Notes: generated by a model from the letters alone, not told the origin. 64,000 nt of DNA from Paralvinella palmiformis (GCA_025642065.1 JAODUP010000936.1:1-64000); one strand, 5' to 3'; positions 25,491-37,803 are shown, counted from the first letter of the stretch. Made by a program: numbers and translations.

Positions 25491-25716
25491 TGATGATTGA
25501 TGTTTTACGGCCACTTTTGTGCACAAGCTAGGCTAAATGGGCCGATCGATCTCCAAAGGTAATGAAGCGAAGTCAAAGATGAAACAACCTTGAGATATGC
25601 CTTCGCCGAGATTCGAACCCGGGTGGTAGTGATCTGTGATCCAACACGCTACCGCTAGACCACGGAGGCGCCCTATATATATATATATATATATAAGAGA
25701 GAGAGAGAGAGAGAGA
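25459..25716. repeat. (TA)n tract split by a SINE, then (GA)n
   Basis: TA tracts at 25459-25486 and 25674-25695 flank SINE-A directly, followed by GA at 25696-25716. The SINE most simply inserted into a TA microsatellite. Confidence 0.9.
25487..25673 (-). mobile_element. SINE-A, full-length copy in a TA tract
   Basis: Minus-strand copy with intact A box (TGGTCTAGCGG) and B box (GGTTCGAATC) and the ATCAATCATCATCTC tail. Because it sits in a TA microsatellite, the target duplication cannot be delimited. Confidence 0.92.
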
Positions 25717-26029
25717 AAGTAGCCCATCTCCCACTTTGTAGAACAGGTACTAGCCGGCGGCTATAGAAGTGTGCCATCTTTCGAAACGGTTAATCTGTTC
25801 TAGAAATTCAGCTGCTGAATGTTATTTAATATCAATCATAGAAAATTGTTATTAGATTATGGGTACGTCGTATTCGGGATGATATCACCCGAATGACATC
25901 CAGTAAGGATGATCGACTAAATCTGCATTTATATATATTTTTAGCAGTGATCACCCAAAACAGTTATTCCAGAATTCTGTATAGTCCAAAGTTTGGTTGG
26001 GTTGTTCAATGAAGTTGATAGCTGGAGTG

Positions 26030-27068
26030 ATATCAGTCCTGACAATTGGATGGCCTCACGTCGCCCTCAGATGCCCACTGACAATGTATTGTGCCCTCTC
26101 TCTGTAGGGGCTAAGCCATCCAGTGGATATTCCGTCAGTGGAGTTCATTTCGGCTATTGCTCTTACAGTGCAGATTCCTGTCGGAACTCGCTGCTTGCTG
26201 CCTCCGCGCTAGATCATTGGGTTCTCTTCTGGCGGAGAAAGGGGCCACGGTGTTCTCTTTTTTTCCCCTTTCTCTCGACCGACGTTGCCAAGAAGATATG
26301 CGGCGGGGCGGACGGGCTCAGGCTGGATGTGGAATAACGCGATTAGAGCACGCCGCGGTAAATCTGGCTACGGCTACATAACTGCGGATCATATAGGGTG
26401 TACCGAGAATATAAACATCTGGAGCCATATTGAGCATGCTAGTCGCCGCTAGGTGGCCGTTGACAGAGCTCAGTTGGCCCGTCTTCCTGGTCAGTTGTCC
26501 AGCGTCTGGTCTATGGCTTTAATCGGTCTTGTTAAATGGTCGCCACTTGAGGGTTGGATGCCGGGTTACAGCTGTAGGCTTTCTTCGCATCCCGAAACGT
26601 TTCTCCGCCACTGAGTACATCGGTGGCTCCTGTTACTCCGCCAACTCTTCCCGATTATCACCTGTCAGCAGTAATCGGGTGCCGATTCTAATATTAATTT
26701 AACGCAGGTATATTGGAATATTAGGAGAGTAGTTTGTAGTAACGTGACAGCAACAAGCGCTCCATCCAGATTTGGTGTCGGGAGTTATTAATGATTGACG
26801 CTGGAGGCGACGGGAGTCAGTCTGCGGCGCAGGTTCTACGTGTCCTTCAAGGAACATAAGTTACCTCAATGACATTGGAACGGAAAAGACGTCCGACGCT
26901 GAAAAGGAGCGGATATTTATCTCTGGGGATAGCGTGGCAGTGATTGTCCTTTAACAATGGCCGATTCCTTTAGATTAGTGGGCGTTTTATGTCGTCTGGA
27001 TAGACGTCAAGTGAAATTCGACTGGAAGCTTTGTTCGAAGATTTCCAGCAGATAAAATCAGCCGTAAG
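26030..27068 (+). promoter_or_regulatory. CpG-rich block, candidate internal promoter of the KCC gene
   Basis: This kilobase is GC- and CpG-richer than the rest of intron 1 (for example GCGGCGGGGCGGACGGGC near 26300 and GGAGGCGACGGGAGTC near 26800). It leads directly into a candidate first exon. Overlapping frames at 25993-26381 have no family similarity and probably reflect the base composition. No TATA box is evident. I infer a CpG-type promoter with its 5' UTR. Confidence 0.5.
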
Positions 27069-27132
27069 ATGTCTATTAAAAGATCGCGCGGTACCCTGTT
27101 GTTGAGCTCTCTGCGGCTAGGAAAAGGTGCAG
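27069..27132 (+). CDS. kcc: candidate alternative first exon of the KCC gene
   Basis: ATG at 27069 (AAG at -3 to -1) opens 21 codons reading MSIKRSRGTLLLSSLRLGKG then Ala. The exon ends GCAG before GTGAGTGG at 27133. It stops in phase 1, the same as the exon at 4021-4123, so it would splice to exon 2 in frame, forming the same Gly codon and continuing ETDGHVGAED. The peptide is short and basic, unlike the acidic tail of exon 1, so the two products would differ at the cytosolic N-terminus. Vertebrate KCC2 and KCC3 are known to use alternative first exons. The CpG-rich DNA upstream supports a promoter here. No transcript evidence is available. Confidence 0.55.
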
Positions 27133-27425
27133 GTGAGTGGTAGTGTTTTAGGCCAGGAAATACAAGGTTGTTAACTGTTTTTAAGATGTTCTGTATTTTT
27201 TTTATATCTTATTGCCAGGCCAGCCACTGAACTTTCTGGAGTTGCGCCGACATATAGACACCATTTGTTGGATTAAATTATAGCTCAGTCATCAATTAGG
27301 AGATAATATTAGTTTGGCCTATAATGTCATTTTCTTAACAACTTCTCTTTTAGGAAATGTCACTATCCTGGTTCAATCTTGTTACATGTACTTCTCTATG
27401 GTACACACACACACACGCACTCATT

Positions 27426-27605
27426 GAGGGTTCATCCGTGGTCTAACTGATTCACAGATCACGACCACCTGAGTTCGAATCTCGGCGTGGATATATCTGA
27501 AGGATGTTTCATCTTTGACTTCGCTTCGTTACCTTTGGGGGTCGCTCGGCCCATTTAGTGTACCATATGCACAAAGGTGGCCATAAAACATCAATCATCT
27601 TCATC
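27426..27605 (+). mobile_element. SINE-A copy, diverged head
   Basis: Matches the family from CCGTGGTCTAAC through GAGTTCGAATCTCGGCG (B box) to CATAAAACATCAATCATC. The first bases of the head are altered. A (GA)n tract follows at 27610-27637. Confidence 0.88.
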
Positions 27606-27637
<32 letters not shown>

Positions 27638-29354
27638 TTGAACGAGAGTAATAAACCACGCCAATCCACTAGAACAATGACCCACAACAAGAGCTCTAAA
27701 AGTAGCTCGCCTTTCTGAAGGCTCTTTCTACGGATCCAAACGATCTTCCAGGAGATCTTCTATATTAAATACTCTTTAGCTCATACGTTTTGACATTTTT
27801 TTTCCGGATAACAGACAGGATTGGTTCTGGCTCTGGTTCTATCAGTGAGTAGGAAGAACTAAGTGAAGGTCAAATGTTGGCTGAAGGTTGACTGATACTA
27901 GACTTTTCACGTTGACCAGCCAGAATTTTAATTACTTCCTCCAGTTTGTTTTGGCGATCATCGGAGGAAAGTTCTAGATTGCTCCTCATTCTGTGTTTGG
28001 TGTATCTGTCAACGACTTAAGTGTGTCTTGAGGCCGATATCCTTAGAGTATCTGATTGGTTCTGTTGACCTTAAGAATTGCATGGGCCAAGTAACGATGT
28101 CCATTTCCACATTAGGCCTTCGGCGATCAGTGAGATATCAGTGAGAATTGGATACTTAATGGCGTGGCACCGGTGGTGTATGATAATCATATGGTGTCCA
28201 GTATTCGAGCCACATCGATTTGCCAGCCCTATACCCCATATCCTGATCAAACAGGCATCACTTGATGGGCATCAGTTAGATTTGGTCTGACCGAAGATTG
28301 GGTGGTTGCCTTGTTCCGTACAGGCTCAAACCCCCCCCCTCCGATGGAGCTATGTGCTAGTGCCAAGGACAGCATGTGTTCAACATGTAGTTAAATCTCA
28401 GACAACCTGGTTATGTCCTGATAATTTACATTTTAAGAAAAAGAACTGGCGAAGGATTTGCCTTTCAGCTGGAATTGTGGGGAAGTAAACATATAGTGGG
28501 ATTAATGGCATATTTTTATAAAGTACTCTAAACTCGCCATAGATAAATAGATAGATGGATGGATGGACAGTAATTTTATTAAGCATTCCACTTATGGTTA
28601 CTGTCTATGTAAATACGTGCAACTGTATACCTAGAATACTGGAAGAAAAACTCAGAATCGTAGCTCGGAAATGATGTACCATAAGACAAATGATAACTGT
28701 TAAAACACAACTAATTAAGGTAATTTATTAAGTTAGGCTTTTAAATTTTAATGACTTATAAAAATGTATAGTCTTCAATCTAGACATGATTTCAGTTAAG
28801 TATATGTAATAGTTCTAAGAATACTTAAGCTTGTAGTTGTACACAATCAGTTCCGATATTTAACTGTGTGTGTGCTAATATAGATTCAGTATTGTTTTGA
28901 TATTTTTAGCCAGAATGACAACTGACGTGTAACACCAGATAGAGATGTTTGTCTTAGAGAAGGAGAAAGTTTCTCCAGTCTAATCCACAGTTAGATCTTA
29001 CCTGTCTTTTATATTAGACAAAATGATCCTATTGGATTTTTGCCATATTCATTTCTTTGTTCTGCTGATACATCATTTGATGGTGGCGACTTTTACTTGG
29101 GATGTCTTTATATAATATTACTTTATTGGATGTGATGCTTTTCATTTGGTGATTTTCTGTCTAGTCAAAGAAGTTATATCCCAGCGAGTTGTTCAACAGA
29201 ACTTGGATAAAGTGACACACTGATTAGTTATCCGAATGAAAATGCCACGCTTCTAGCTAAGCGATAATAATAGTATTGTTACATAATGAACAGGATTCCC
29301 ATGTCATCAGCAGGGTGCATTACCAAGGCTTCAGCTTTCACCTTAAGCCGCATT

Positions 29355-29425
29355 AACTTTGTAGGTAATGATTGGCCCATTTAGCCTATCAGTTTTGTCA
29401 AAAGCAATATATATATATATATATT
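29355..29425 (+). mobile_element. possible short SINE-A relic and (TA)n
   Basis: GGCCCATTTAGCCTATCA followed by TTTTGTCAAAAGC resembles the 3' part of SINE-A, without its other parts. A TA tract follows at 29407-29425. It may be chance. Confidence 0.35.
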
Positions 29426-31184
29426 ACAACAATTCTCATACCAGCAACTCTTTAGTGGCTATAGAGGCAGTGTTATTGTTTGGTCATAATTGATATCTGA
29501 ACTAACGGTATGAAGTATACCAGTACTGGGTGAACCCATGTCATGGCCGTAAACGTTGTTGTACTACAAGCTGGGATTTGGTATCACGGGCTGACATCTG
29601 ATATTAAAGTTAGCCATGCACTGTTGTCTCATGTAATTTTTTAATGTAAGTTAACAGTAGCTTTGTGATATTATGATGTTGCACCTCTAATATCATTCTG
29701 GCCTGGAAATATGACAGATGGCTTGATACACTGGCACACTCTGTGATGGCTGTAACTTTCACATAATGTCGTAGAATAGTGCATGTTGCCTTCAATAGAA
29801 CTGTCATCTTGGTTTTACTGTTGCCATATACACTCAGACCAGCAACTGAACCAAAGTGACACGTGATTTCACGTGATATCCGAGACTGGCATATTATTGA
29901 GTGGCATGTCACTAGGAATGTGTTTGATGTTGGTCACTCAGAAATGTTGTCATGTGGCAAGGACTGCCATATAATGTATTTAACACTGATCAATGTATCT
30001 TCCAGTTGCAGATTGCAGTATATGAATGGATTGTATATAAAGATTTCACAATGGGTCTGTTGTATGCTGTCTGAGCTGGACAAGTTGGTCCTATTAATAG
30101 TATTGGTTGTGTTTATGATAAACCATACGTGGTCATGTGCAGAATTAGGAATTTAACAAATATTTTTCTAACCTACTGTTATGATTAAATGATGGTGATT
30201 ATTATATCATTAAAACATTATATGGATAAGAGGCTAGGTAGCCCAAAAGCTGTATATTTTCTGCCGATTTACCTCACTTGTTTCTTGTTTCTCCTACCTG
30301 TGTTTATTCAAGGGCCGATTCTATCTTTGATGGTTTTGTCGCGTGCGATTCTTAATGTATCCTCATCTTATGTGTTGGATGATGGCAGTAAATCAGTTTT
30401 TATTTTCATCATATCATTACATCAGGCAATCAACTATGAACTCACTTAAGCACATCCTATGACGCAGTTAGTGTTTTCATACCCGGATTTACCATATCGA
30501 CGATAGATTGTTGCTGAATTGAACGGTGCTAACTGATTGGTGTTTGTAGCGGTCGCCATGTGCCGGGTAGACTTCAGTTGAAGCGTTGATTGTTTCCGAT
30601 CTTTACCAACATTGATATATTATAAAGGTCGGTCACTTACTGAACCTTCGGTAGAAGTGGTTATTTCGGATTACGTCCGTGATGGACATAAATATGGCTG
30701 GTCTTAATCTTTCTTTTGTTTTTATATCCTGTATCATTACATTTCTCAACCGTTTTCCTCGTTTACGCGGAACTGTGTTTGTTTGATGGTTGTCACTGGT
30801 GATTCCAGTCAGCCGATGATGACGAGTCGTTATCACAATTTCAGAGAAACTGAATCTTCTCCCGAGTTACTCATGCATAACTGATTTGTCAGTTACAAAT
30901 TCCACTACCGAGTTGATCGTTTGTCAGCTAGGGAGACGGCTGTATTTTGCTTTCTGTCTTGGATGCTTACGAAACCAAATACAAATCTAATTTTCATTTG
31001 CACATCAACAGATCAGTTTTAAGTATGGTAATGTTCAAACTAAAAACAACCCTGAGGCTGGATAGTTGCACTTGTGTTTAAAAAAATACTTATTTGGCTG
31101 TCACTTACCTGGTATTTTGTATTGAATTACTAATCTATTATTATTATTAATGTTATTATTATTATTACTGAGTACTACATCAAG

Positions 31185-31186
<2 letters not shown>

Positions 31187-31219
<33 letters not shown>
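31187..31219. repeat. (TA)n microsatellite
   Basis: An uninterrupted TA tract, next to the LINE 3' end. Confidence 0.95.
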
Positions 31220-31222
<3 letters not shown>

Positions 31223-31227
31223 ATTAT

Positions 31228-31495
31228 GTATACTTAATAAAACACCCTTCCTAGCAAGAGCCATTCAAAGGCGCTGTACGAATAATATGTAATATAATAA
31301 TACCCCAAATATTTTGTCTGTAAAAACCCTATAAGACTTAAGAGATTAAAAGATACCTATTATTGATTTGTGAAAGTAACCTTGAACAGGTGTGTTTTTA
31401 GAACAGATCATAAATTTTCAAGAGACGCCGCATTTCTAATAGCTGCCGGCAATCTATTCCACAAAGTGGGGGCTTCAACACTAAATGCACAATCA

Positions 31496-31498
<3 letters not shown>
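31228..31498 (-). mobile_element. LINE 3' end with reverse-transcriptase ORF tail
   Basis: On the minus strand 31497-31375 reads GDCAFSVEAPTLWNRLPAAI, then RNAASLENL, a stop, and SVLKTHLFKV. This matches the widely conserved C-terminal tail of LINE ORF2 proteins of the CR1/L2-like groups (consensus AFS-AP-LWN-LP--IR---SL--FK--LKT-LF). One stop codon breaks it at the usual Phe/Lys position. A 3' UTR with AGCGCCTTTGAATGGCTCTT follows. Clade assignment within the LINEs is uncertain. A TA tract at 31499-31532 truncates the 5' side. Confidence 0.8.

Positions 31499-31532
<34 letters not shown>
31499..31532. repeat. (TA)n microsatellite
   Basis: A TA tract abutting the LINE fragment. Confidence 0.95.
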
Positions 31533-31538
<6 letters not shown>

Positions 31539-32955
31539 TATTCTAGTCAAACCTTTAGTTGGTTCAACAATGCGAGCCACAAATTAAATGGAGCATACAG
31601 GTAACGTATCATACTATAGAGTTTGACGATCTTCGAGTTAGACATTTAAAATGTTGATCTTTGGCTATGATCTTGTTTGATCCTTGTTGGTCTCACATGG
31701 ATTCTAAGTCATAAATGAAGATGTAATGTGAAAATAACAATTCTACTTGTTTTCATACCTTTCTTTTTAAAATTTGATGGATTAATAATAATTTCAGTTT
31801 TTTCTCGTCTGGCACTTTCGACTTATTTTGAGGTATTGGGTAATATGTTCCTGTTTGTTGCTGCTGCTGCTAGAGTCATTCAGGCAATTTAATTATGTTT
31901 TCATACTACACTCCAGTCTAAATGTGTTTAACATTGTGTGTAATAATAACTCAAGGATCATGCTAAGCAGGTTGTATGTTTCTGCCTTTTGAATGATATG
32001 ATGCTTTGTAAACGGTTAACTCCATCAACACGATATAAACACTTCTCTAGCCTTTTTTGAACAGGGAGTGTTTATTTTGTTTACTGGAGGCATGTTTAAC
32101 CTGGATATGCCTGAAGGGTGTTTAATTTTTTACTTTTCCATAAAATAGCAGCATTTCATTATTGGAATGTCCTATAAATTTAGCTACGTTTCTCATTTTA
32201 TACATGAAGGCAAATAATGTCTCCACATTTTCCAGACTGTCAGTTTGAGGATTGCTTTACAAAATATATTGCTCTGTATTTTAGATTTTCTGGGCAAAAA
32301 CCCAGTCACACACTGGAAATTTTAGACAATCACAGTTCCACACAAATAATTCCATTGTGTACCCCTCAAAGATTTGCCAGTTTGAGGTTGCATAGGTGAT
32401 GAGTGATTAAAAGTCTCAACTGACTGAAGTATGGCTTTGATTAGATAGGCATTTAACTTTAAATTGAGCTTGAGAAAATGGAATCGACCCCATGTCTGGC
32501 AATATACAACAACTTGATGCAGCACTGATAAAATGTAAATGGAGAATGCCCTTTCTTTGAGTAAAAAATATAATTGTGTGTTGTATGTGTTATGTGTGTG
32601 TGTGTGTGTGCGTCTGTGTGTAGGCTAAGTTTACAATGATGTCAGGGATGAAGAAAACTAAGGCATTGCCCTATGGTCCCCAATTTCCATCTGAATGTGG
32701 TAAAAGAATAGTCAGTTGGCTTTGGAGAGATGAAATGTACCTATGGTATAAAGTTCCAATATAATCTGAATGGTGTAGAACCTGCACCTTGTTCTAAGAA
32801 GCTTATAAACAGATTCTCATTATATGCAGATTAAATTTCTGGGAAAAATGGCTGTATGAACTCTCTGCCATATTAATATTAATATTGAAAAATAGATGAA
32901 TACGATGAATTTAATCTTTTTCTGGGTTTCTTCCCTATTTTTAACCTTCATATTT

Positions 32956-32958
<3 letters not shown>

Positions 32959-32988
<30 letters not shown>
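32959..32988. repeat. (TA)n microsatellite
   Basis: A TA tract of about 30 bases. About 400 bases separate it from exon 2, with nothing else evident. Confidence 0.95.
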
Positions 32989-32989
<1 letters not shown>

Positions 32990-33380
32990 AATAAACAACC
33001 ATATTTATAAAAACTGAAGACACTAACCGTCACTACTAATTAGTTATTGCCAATGCCAAGTAAATGTTCAGAATTAATTATTTGGTTCTTGAAACCATAA
33101 CTGTGTACCTGCATAAGTTATGGTAACTAATTATATTACATCACTCAAGTAAGCTACATGAACCAGGGCCTTCAGTAAGACGGATTTAGTGATGTGAAGA
33201 TGTTTTATTTACCTGTTAATGCATTGGCATGTTTGTAGTGGTCTTTTTTGTTGTTTTAATCAACACATGGCTCTGTAATTTCTTTGCTTTTTATTGATGG
33301 ATCATAGTGATGCTCCTCGTCGTATTCATTAAGCTATCTGGATAATTTAGTTTTAAATACAATGATGATTTTTTCTTCAG

Positions 33381-33472
33381 GGGAGACAGACGGCCATGTG
33401 GGAGCAGAAGATGTGTCACTCAACATGTGTCCCGAACATGAAGATACGAAAAAGAATCTCTACCTGTATGAG
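33381..33472 (+). CDS. kcc: KCC-type K-Cl cotransporter, coding exon 2
   Basis: The acceptor TTTTTTCTTCAG ends at 33380 and the donor GAG/GTAAGTC begins at 33473. With the phase-1 base carried from exon 1, the exon encodes residues 35-65: acidic GETDGHVGAEDVSL, then KKNLYLYE. The last block aligns with the KNMALFEEE / RNLALFEEE motif in the KCC N-terminus, just before the conserved helix of exon 3. The exon ends in phase 0 and joins exon 3 cleanly. All soluble, cytosolic. The same frame also accepts the alternative first exon at 27069. Confidence 0.9.
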
Positions 33473-33721
33473 GTAAGTCAAGGCAGCATTTAAATATCGT
33501 GTTGATTGTGAGTCAGGGTGTCAGTTTGGGCATTTTGTGTTGTATACGATGCCAGATATGTAGTTTAACATGAGATGAACTGATAACTGATTTCAGTATT
33601 AATAGATAATCTTTGCTAAAAAGATAGTATGTCAAATAATTTGTATTATAGCTAGCCTACAGTTGTATATGAAATTATCATACATTGTTAGATGTTCTCT
33701 CACAGTTATTATGGTGATTGT

Positions 33722-33887
33722 CTGATGACGATTGATGGTTTATGGCCACTTTTGTGGTAGGCTAAATGGGCCGAGCGACCTCCAAAGGTAATGAAGCAAA
33801 AACAAAGACGAAACGCCCCTCAGATATGCCAATGCCGAGATTCGAACTCAGGTGGTAATGATCCAGTTAGACCACAGGTGCCGCTAT
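33722..33887 (-). mobile_element. SINE-A copy, partly deleted
   Basis: The family body is clear (GGCCACTTTTGTGGTAGGCT, GGCCGAGCGACCTCC, GAGATTCGAACTCAGG). GCACAT of the tail and part of the A-box region are missing. Confidence 0.85.
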
Positions 33888-34131
33888 TATTTAAATGGAC
33901 TACCTGGCATTTTCTTCATCCTCTATAAACCCAAAACACTCAGTACACACGCAGCGTTTACAGATATCCCTGTTATCTTATGGTACTGTTGGTAGTACAC
34001 TACATCACAATATTTCGGGTTGTGGATCAAATCTGTAGGACAGCAGTAAAATATTTGGTCTGATAATTTCATCAAGGCATATCCCCATAGCCTATCTCAG
34101 TTGAAAGCAGTACTCAGGTTAAGCTTAAAGA

Positions 34132-34289
34132 TGTCACTCACTCACTCACTCACTCACTCACTCACTCACTCACTCACTCACTCACTCACTCACTCACTCA
34201 CTCACTCACTCACTCACTCACTCACTCACTCACTCACTCACTCACTCACTCACTCACTCACTCACTCACTCACTCACTCACTCACTCAC
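34132..34289. repeat. (CACT)n tetranucleotide array, about 155 bases
   Basis: Near-perfect CACT/TCAC repetition for about 39 units. It reads as THSL repeats in one frame and therefore gives a spurious 119-codon open frame. The lack of interruptions suggests a young, probably length-variable locus. Confidence 0.97.
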
Positions 34290-34301
34290 ATAGATCAGCT
34301 A

Positions 34302-35187
34302 CCGTATATACTCGATTATAGGCCGCACGCGTATATAAAATTCATCATCATCATCACTATCTTCATTGAACATCTGTGTTATCTGTTCATGTGTCATCAC
34401 ACATCTCGCCTTCTTCGTCAGGGTCGATTTAATCCCAGGCCGTTTTCACCCACTGTGTGACGATAGGTAACAACGGCCTCTTCAGATCGTCTGCTGCTGT
34501 GCCTTCGTTTCCGTAATGCTGTTTGAAGTAGTTTATTAGTGGTTCCCATGTGCCAGCTTTGGAAGTAATTAACACATTGTTTGTTGTAATCGTTTTCCTT
34601 TGATGTGGCTTCTGTGGTCATTCTTTGCATGGCTTCATCTGTCGTTGCGTTCAATTACACACTCTCACACAATTTCGATAGTAATGACACGTCTTAGTGC
34701 GGCCGTTTTCGTATCGCAGCCGATTTTGATCTACACCTTTTGTAGGATCAGATTGTCGTACTTCACTGGATTCCTGTGTTTTCTGGATCCTTGCGCATAA
34801 AACCGATTAATTGCGATCCGGATCATTTGACACCTAGATAATAAATCATGTGCTGGCCGTTCCCAGACGGCCTTGGTACCAGTGACAGTCTGACCCTCAC
34901 TACATTACCCATAAATTATTACTTGACAACAAGCCGACACCACGCAACTCACTGGCAGTTATCACGATTAAGTTTGGCTTCGAAAGACAACAGCGAAAAC
35001 ATACCTAATTAATTTGTTTGTTGTTCACATATTCATTATTAATGTTGTAAAACAATATTATTGTATTTCCCCCTAAATTATGCCAAATATTACCTTCCCT
35101 TTTAGTCTGACCCGTGTATAAGACGCACTCGCTTTTGACGGCGATTTCGTGGTATCAAAAGTGCGACCTATACACGCGCATATACGG
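34302..35187. mobile_element. pogo-like element, copy 2 (carries the empty Harbinger site)
   Basis: Left end CCGTATATACTCGATTATAG and right end TATACACGCGCATATACGG are inverted repeats, flanked by TA at 34300-34301 and 35188-35189. It is colinear with copy 1 (16790-18350) but lacks about 90 bases near the left end (two of the TATAAGACGCAC motifs) and the 615-base Harbinger insertion. The minus-strand frame 34418-34654 (NYFQSWHMGTTNKLLQTALR and an acidic continuation in another frame) is probably the tail of a transposase. No complete transposase is present. Confidence 0.82.
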
Positions 35188-35257
35188 TAAAATTGTATAA
35201 AAACAGATTACTATTTCATTCGGACAGACAGCAGTTGTAATAGTACTACTAACAATG

Positions 35258-35395
35258 TAGACTTTTAATATACAAGTTCCCTTGCTAGCAGTAGCCATTT
35301 AGGGGCACCATATAGTAATATTGCTATAACTTATATCAAAAACCGTCTAGAGGTCTTAATCTACTCAGGTTAAAAGTACACTTCATCCAAACAGC
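35258..35395 (-). mobile_element. possible LINE 3' UTR relic
   Basis: Read on the minus strand, GGTGCCCCTAAATGGCTACT followed by GCTAGCAAGGGAA resembles the 3' end of the LINE at 31228-31498 (GCGCCTTTGAATGGCTCTTG). No coding portion is left. Confidence 0.4.
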
Positions 35396-37076
35396 CAGAT
35401 ACCTGGTATAATATGAGCGTGTGCAGGAATGGTATACAGTGGTAAGAATATTGGTTTTTGACATTGACTCAGACAGTGACAAATTTGTATTTCTGAATTT
35501 ATATTTTTATCTGATACATTGTTGTAAGTTAAGAGATTATCTAATGAAGATCAACCCCTTTTTTGCCATTTACGCTAAAGTGGACACGTCTTTATGATTG
35601 TTGTTTTTAAACGTTGATTATATCTGCTCATTTTGTCTCGTTCAGCTTATTGTAGGCAGGGCAGTCTCAAATGTGATAATATCATTTCTGATGGTAGCTA
35701 AGCTGAGGCTTTCAAGGCAATTAAAGATCTCATTATGACCCAAAATCAGCCATATCTCATGTATCTCACGTGTTTATAGTGGTAAAGCTCTTTAATCAGG
35801 CCCCCTACTAGTTATGACCTAATTGGACAGACTGTTGGCTAGGAATTTGTTCATTCTCACACCAGACCCAGTTTACAGGAGTCTCCAAATTTGGGAAATT
35901 TTCATACAGTTTGAATAAACAAAACTAGCACGAAAAATTCCAACAAGTAAATTCAGATCAGATTGATCCAACAGATGCCATGTAACATCTTGTTTAAAGC
36001 AGAGACCATTGTGATACTAAAATGTACATTTAAAGGTAAATTAAGCAGGTGAAAGCCACACACAAATAATACATTATCAATAGTCAAGTTGTACTTACTC
36101 AACTTACTCAACTGTATGACTTAAAGATGATTATAATACCATTATAATATCATTATAATATCATTATAATATCATTATCCGTAAGGTAATTATAGCACAA
36201 ATTAACTTATGACCAGATTAATTTAACCAACCAAGCTCGTACGACTAATTGTACATCTGATTGGCAGTATTTCTATTTCCTGGAGTTTTACGCTTTTTTG
36301 TGTGAACATTTGCTACTTAGCACACAATTATGAGGTATTGATAATGTAGAAAACAAACATAACATTTTAGAACAAGCTTCTCATGGTCAGAGAAAAATTG
36401 TGAAAATTAAAACCATTATTGAGGATGGTGGAATTTTGTTGCTCCGAGTTCGTAAAGATACCGTAAAACTTGAATGCCCATTTAGGTGCACAATTATGGA
36501 GTTCATTATATATTTAGCATTACAGGATTTCATTGATGAATTTTAACAATGACATAATTATGCTGCTGCTTGCTCATAAATATAGTAATGCCACTGTTCC
36601 AAGCCAAGTAACCAAAAACTTAATTTTCACTTTTTGTGAGATGGCCAGTAAACTTGATACGCCTCATTGACTGATTCTATTTTGGAGAGAGCGAGGGTTG
36701 GGTGACTGACTGGGGAAGAGTTAGGTGGCTTTTAAAATATTGCCATGTTATACCGGCTTCAGTATTTATTTTTATTTCCCATAATCCTCCGAATGATATA
36801 TGTTCCAGGTGTGACAAGTGCAGAGAATAAACAAACTACCTAATCATGGAAACCGGACATGCATATATGTTGACTACTCCATATGAATGTGTGTTTAAGA
36901 TGTACAAAAATTATGATATGAAAAACAACTGCCTTCCACTGAACATGGACAACACTTCTGATGTAACCAGTGTGTGCGATACGTCTGTCACGATCTATTC
37001 CCTTTCGTGTGTGTGTATATAGATTATATTGTTTGCCGCGCATGCGCGATTGCCTGCCTGCGTGCGTGTGTATATA

Positions 37077-37107
<31 letters not shown>

Positions 37108-37753
37108 AGCGTGTCTCTAACCTCAGCAGTCAAGTGATGTTATAACAGATCTCTCTCCAGGCTTGGCACCTGTGTAAATCACTAATTACTGTCTGGCGAG
37201 AGAGAAAAAAAGAGAGAAAATGTCAGCAGAGCATTTTGTTGTTCGTTTTCCGGTGGAATAGAATTATTACCATTCGGAGGAAGAAAATCATCCCTTTGGT
37301 GAATCCATGATTAATTTTAGCCGAATACCACGTGGGGCCACTGAGTGTAATACAGTGTGTACAAACTCCAACCGTGAAATGCCAGTCCAGTAATTCTTTC
37401 GTCTGTATGCCTTAACATTATTAGATGCTGACCTGCTTCTTAGCTTATAAATACGTGGCTGACATATTAATGAAATATTTATCATTTTGTTTTTGTTAAA
37501 GAGCACAATTTTCGGGCTTAAGCTAATGCAGCATTGTAAGCTGTAATTTATACTCCAGGTAAAACCATAGGTTAGAGACTTAGGCTATAAAATACTGCTC
37601 ATTAGTTTGATGCTGAAATAAATGGATAGGATAATATTAGAATAGAAGCTTTGTTTAGTGAATGATGTGAACAGCAAACTAATTACACGTAAATTGGTGT
37701 TTGATTGACCCCTCCTCAGAAGCTACCAAGAAACCAAATGATGTATCACTGAC

Positions 37754-37757
<4 letters not shown>

Positions 37758-37788
<31 letters not shown>
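37758..37788. repeat. (TA)n microsatellite
   Basis: A TA tract just upstream of a SINE-A insertion. Confidence 0.95.
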
Positions 37789-37789
<1 letters not shown>

Positions 37790-37803
37790 CTCTGTTGTCT
37801 TGA

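Larger units (their letters stand above)
4124..33380 (+). other. KCC intron 1 (about 29.3 kb), repeat archive
   Basis: The intron starts GTGAGT and ends TTTTTTCTTCAG. It contains most of the window's transposons and one candidate alternative first exon near its 3' end. Its features are itemised separately. Outside them I see no supportable gene in, for example, 4400-5880, 9330-11916, 12670-14570, 14660-16780, 20670-21240, 22250-25450 and 28000-31220. These are AT-rich single-copy-looking sequence with short homopolymer and dinucleotide tracts. Open frames there are short, lack family similarity and often run through repeats. Confidence 0.75.

Noticed and set aside
25993..26381. Overlapping 114- and 74-codon frames in the CpG-rich block
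   Set aside because: Two frames are open at once, as expected from base composition; no family similarity. Treated as probable 5' UTR or promoter.
34101..34460. 119-codon open frame with THSL repeats
   Set aside because: It is the translation of the CACT array followed by pogo-like element sequence.
36130..36178. Possible CRISPR-like short repeats
   Set aside because: An 11-bp AT-rich tandem without spacers in eukaryotic intron sequence.
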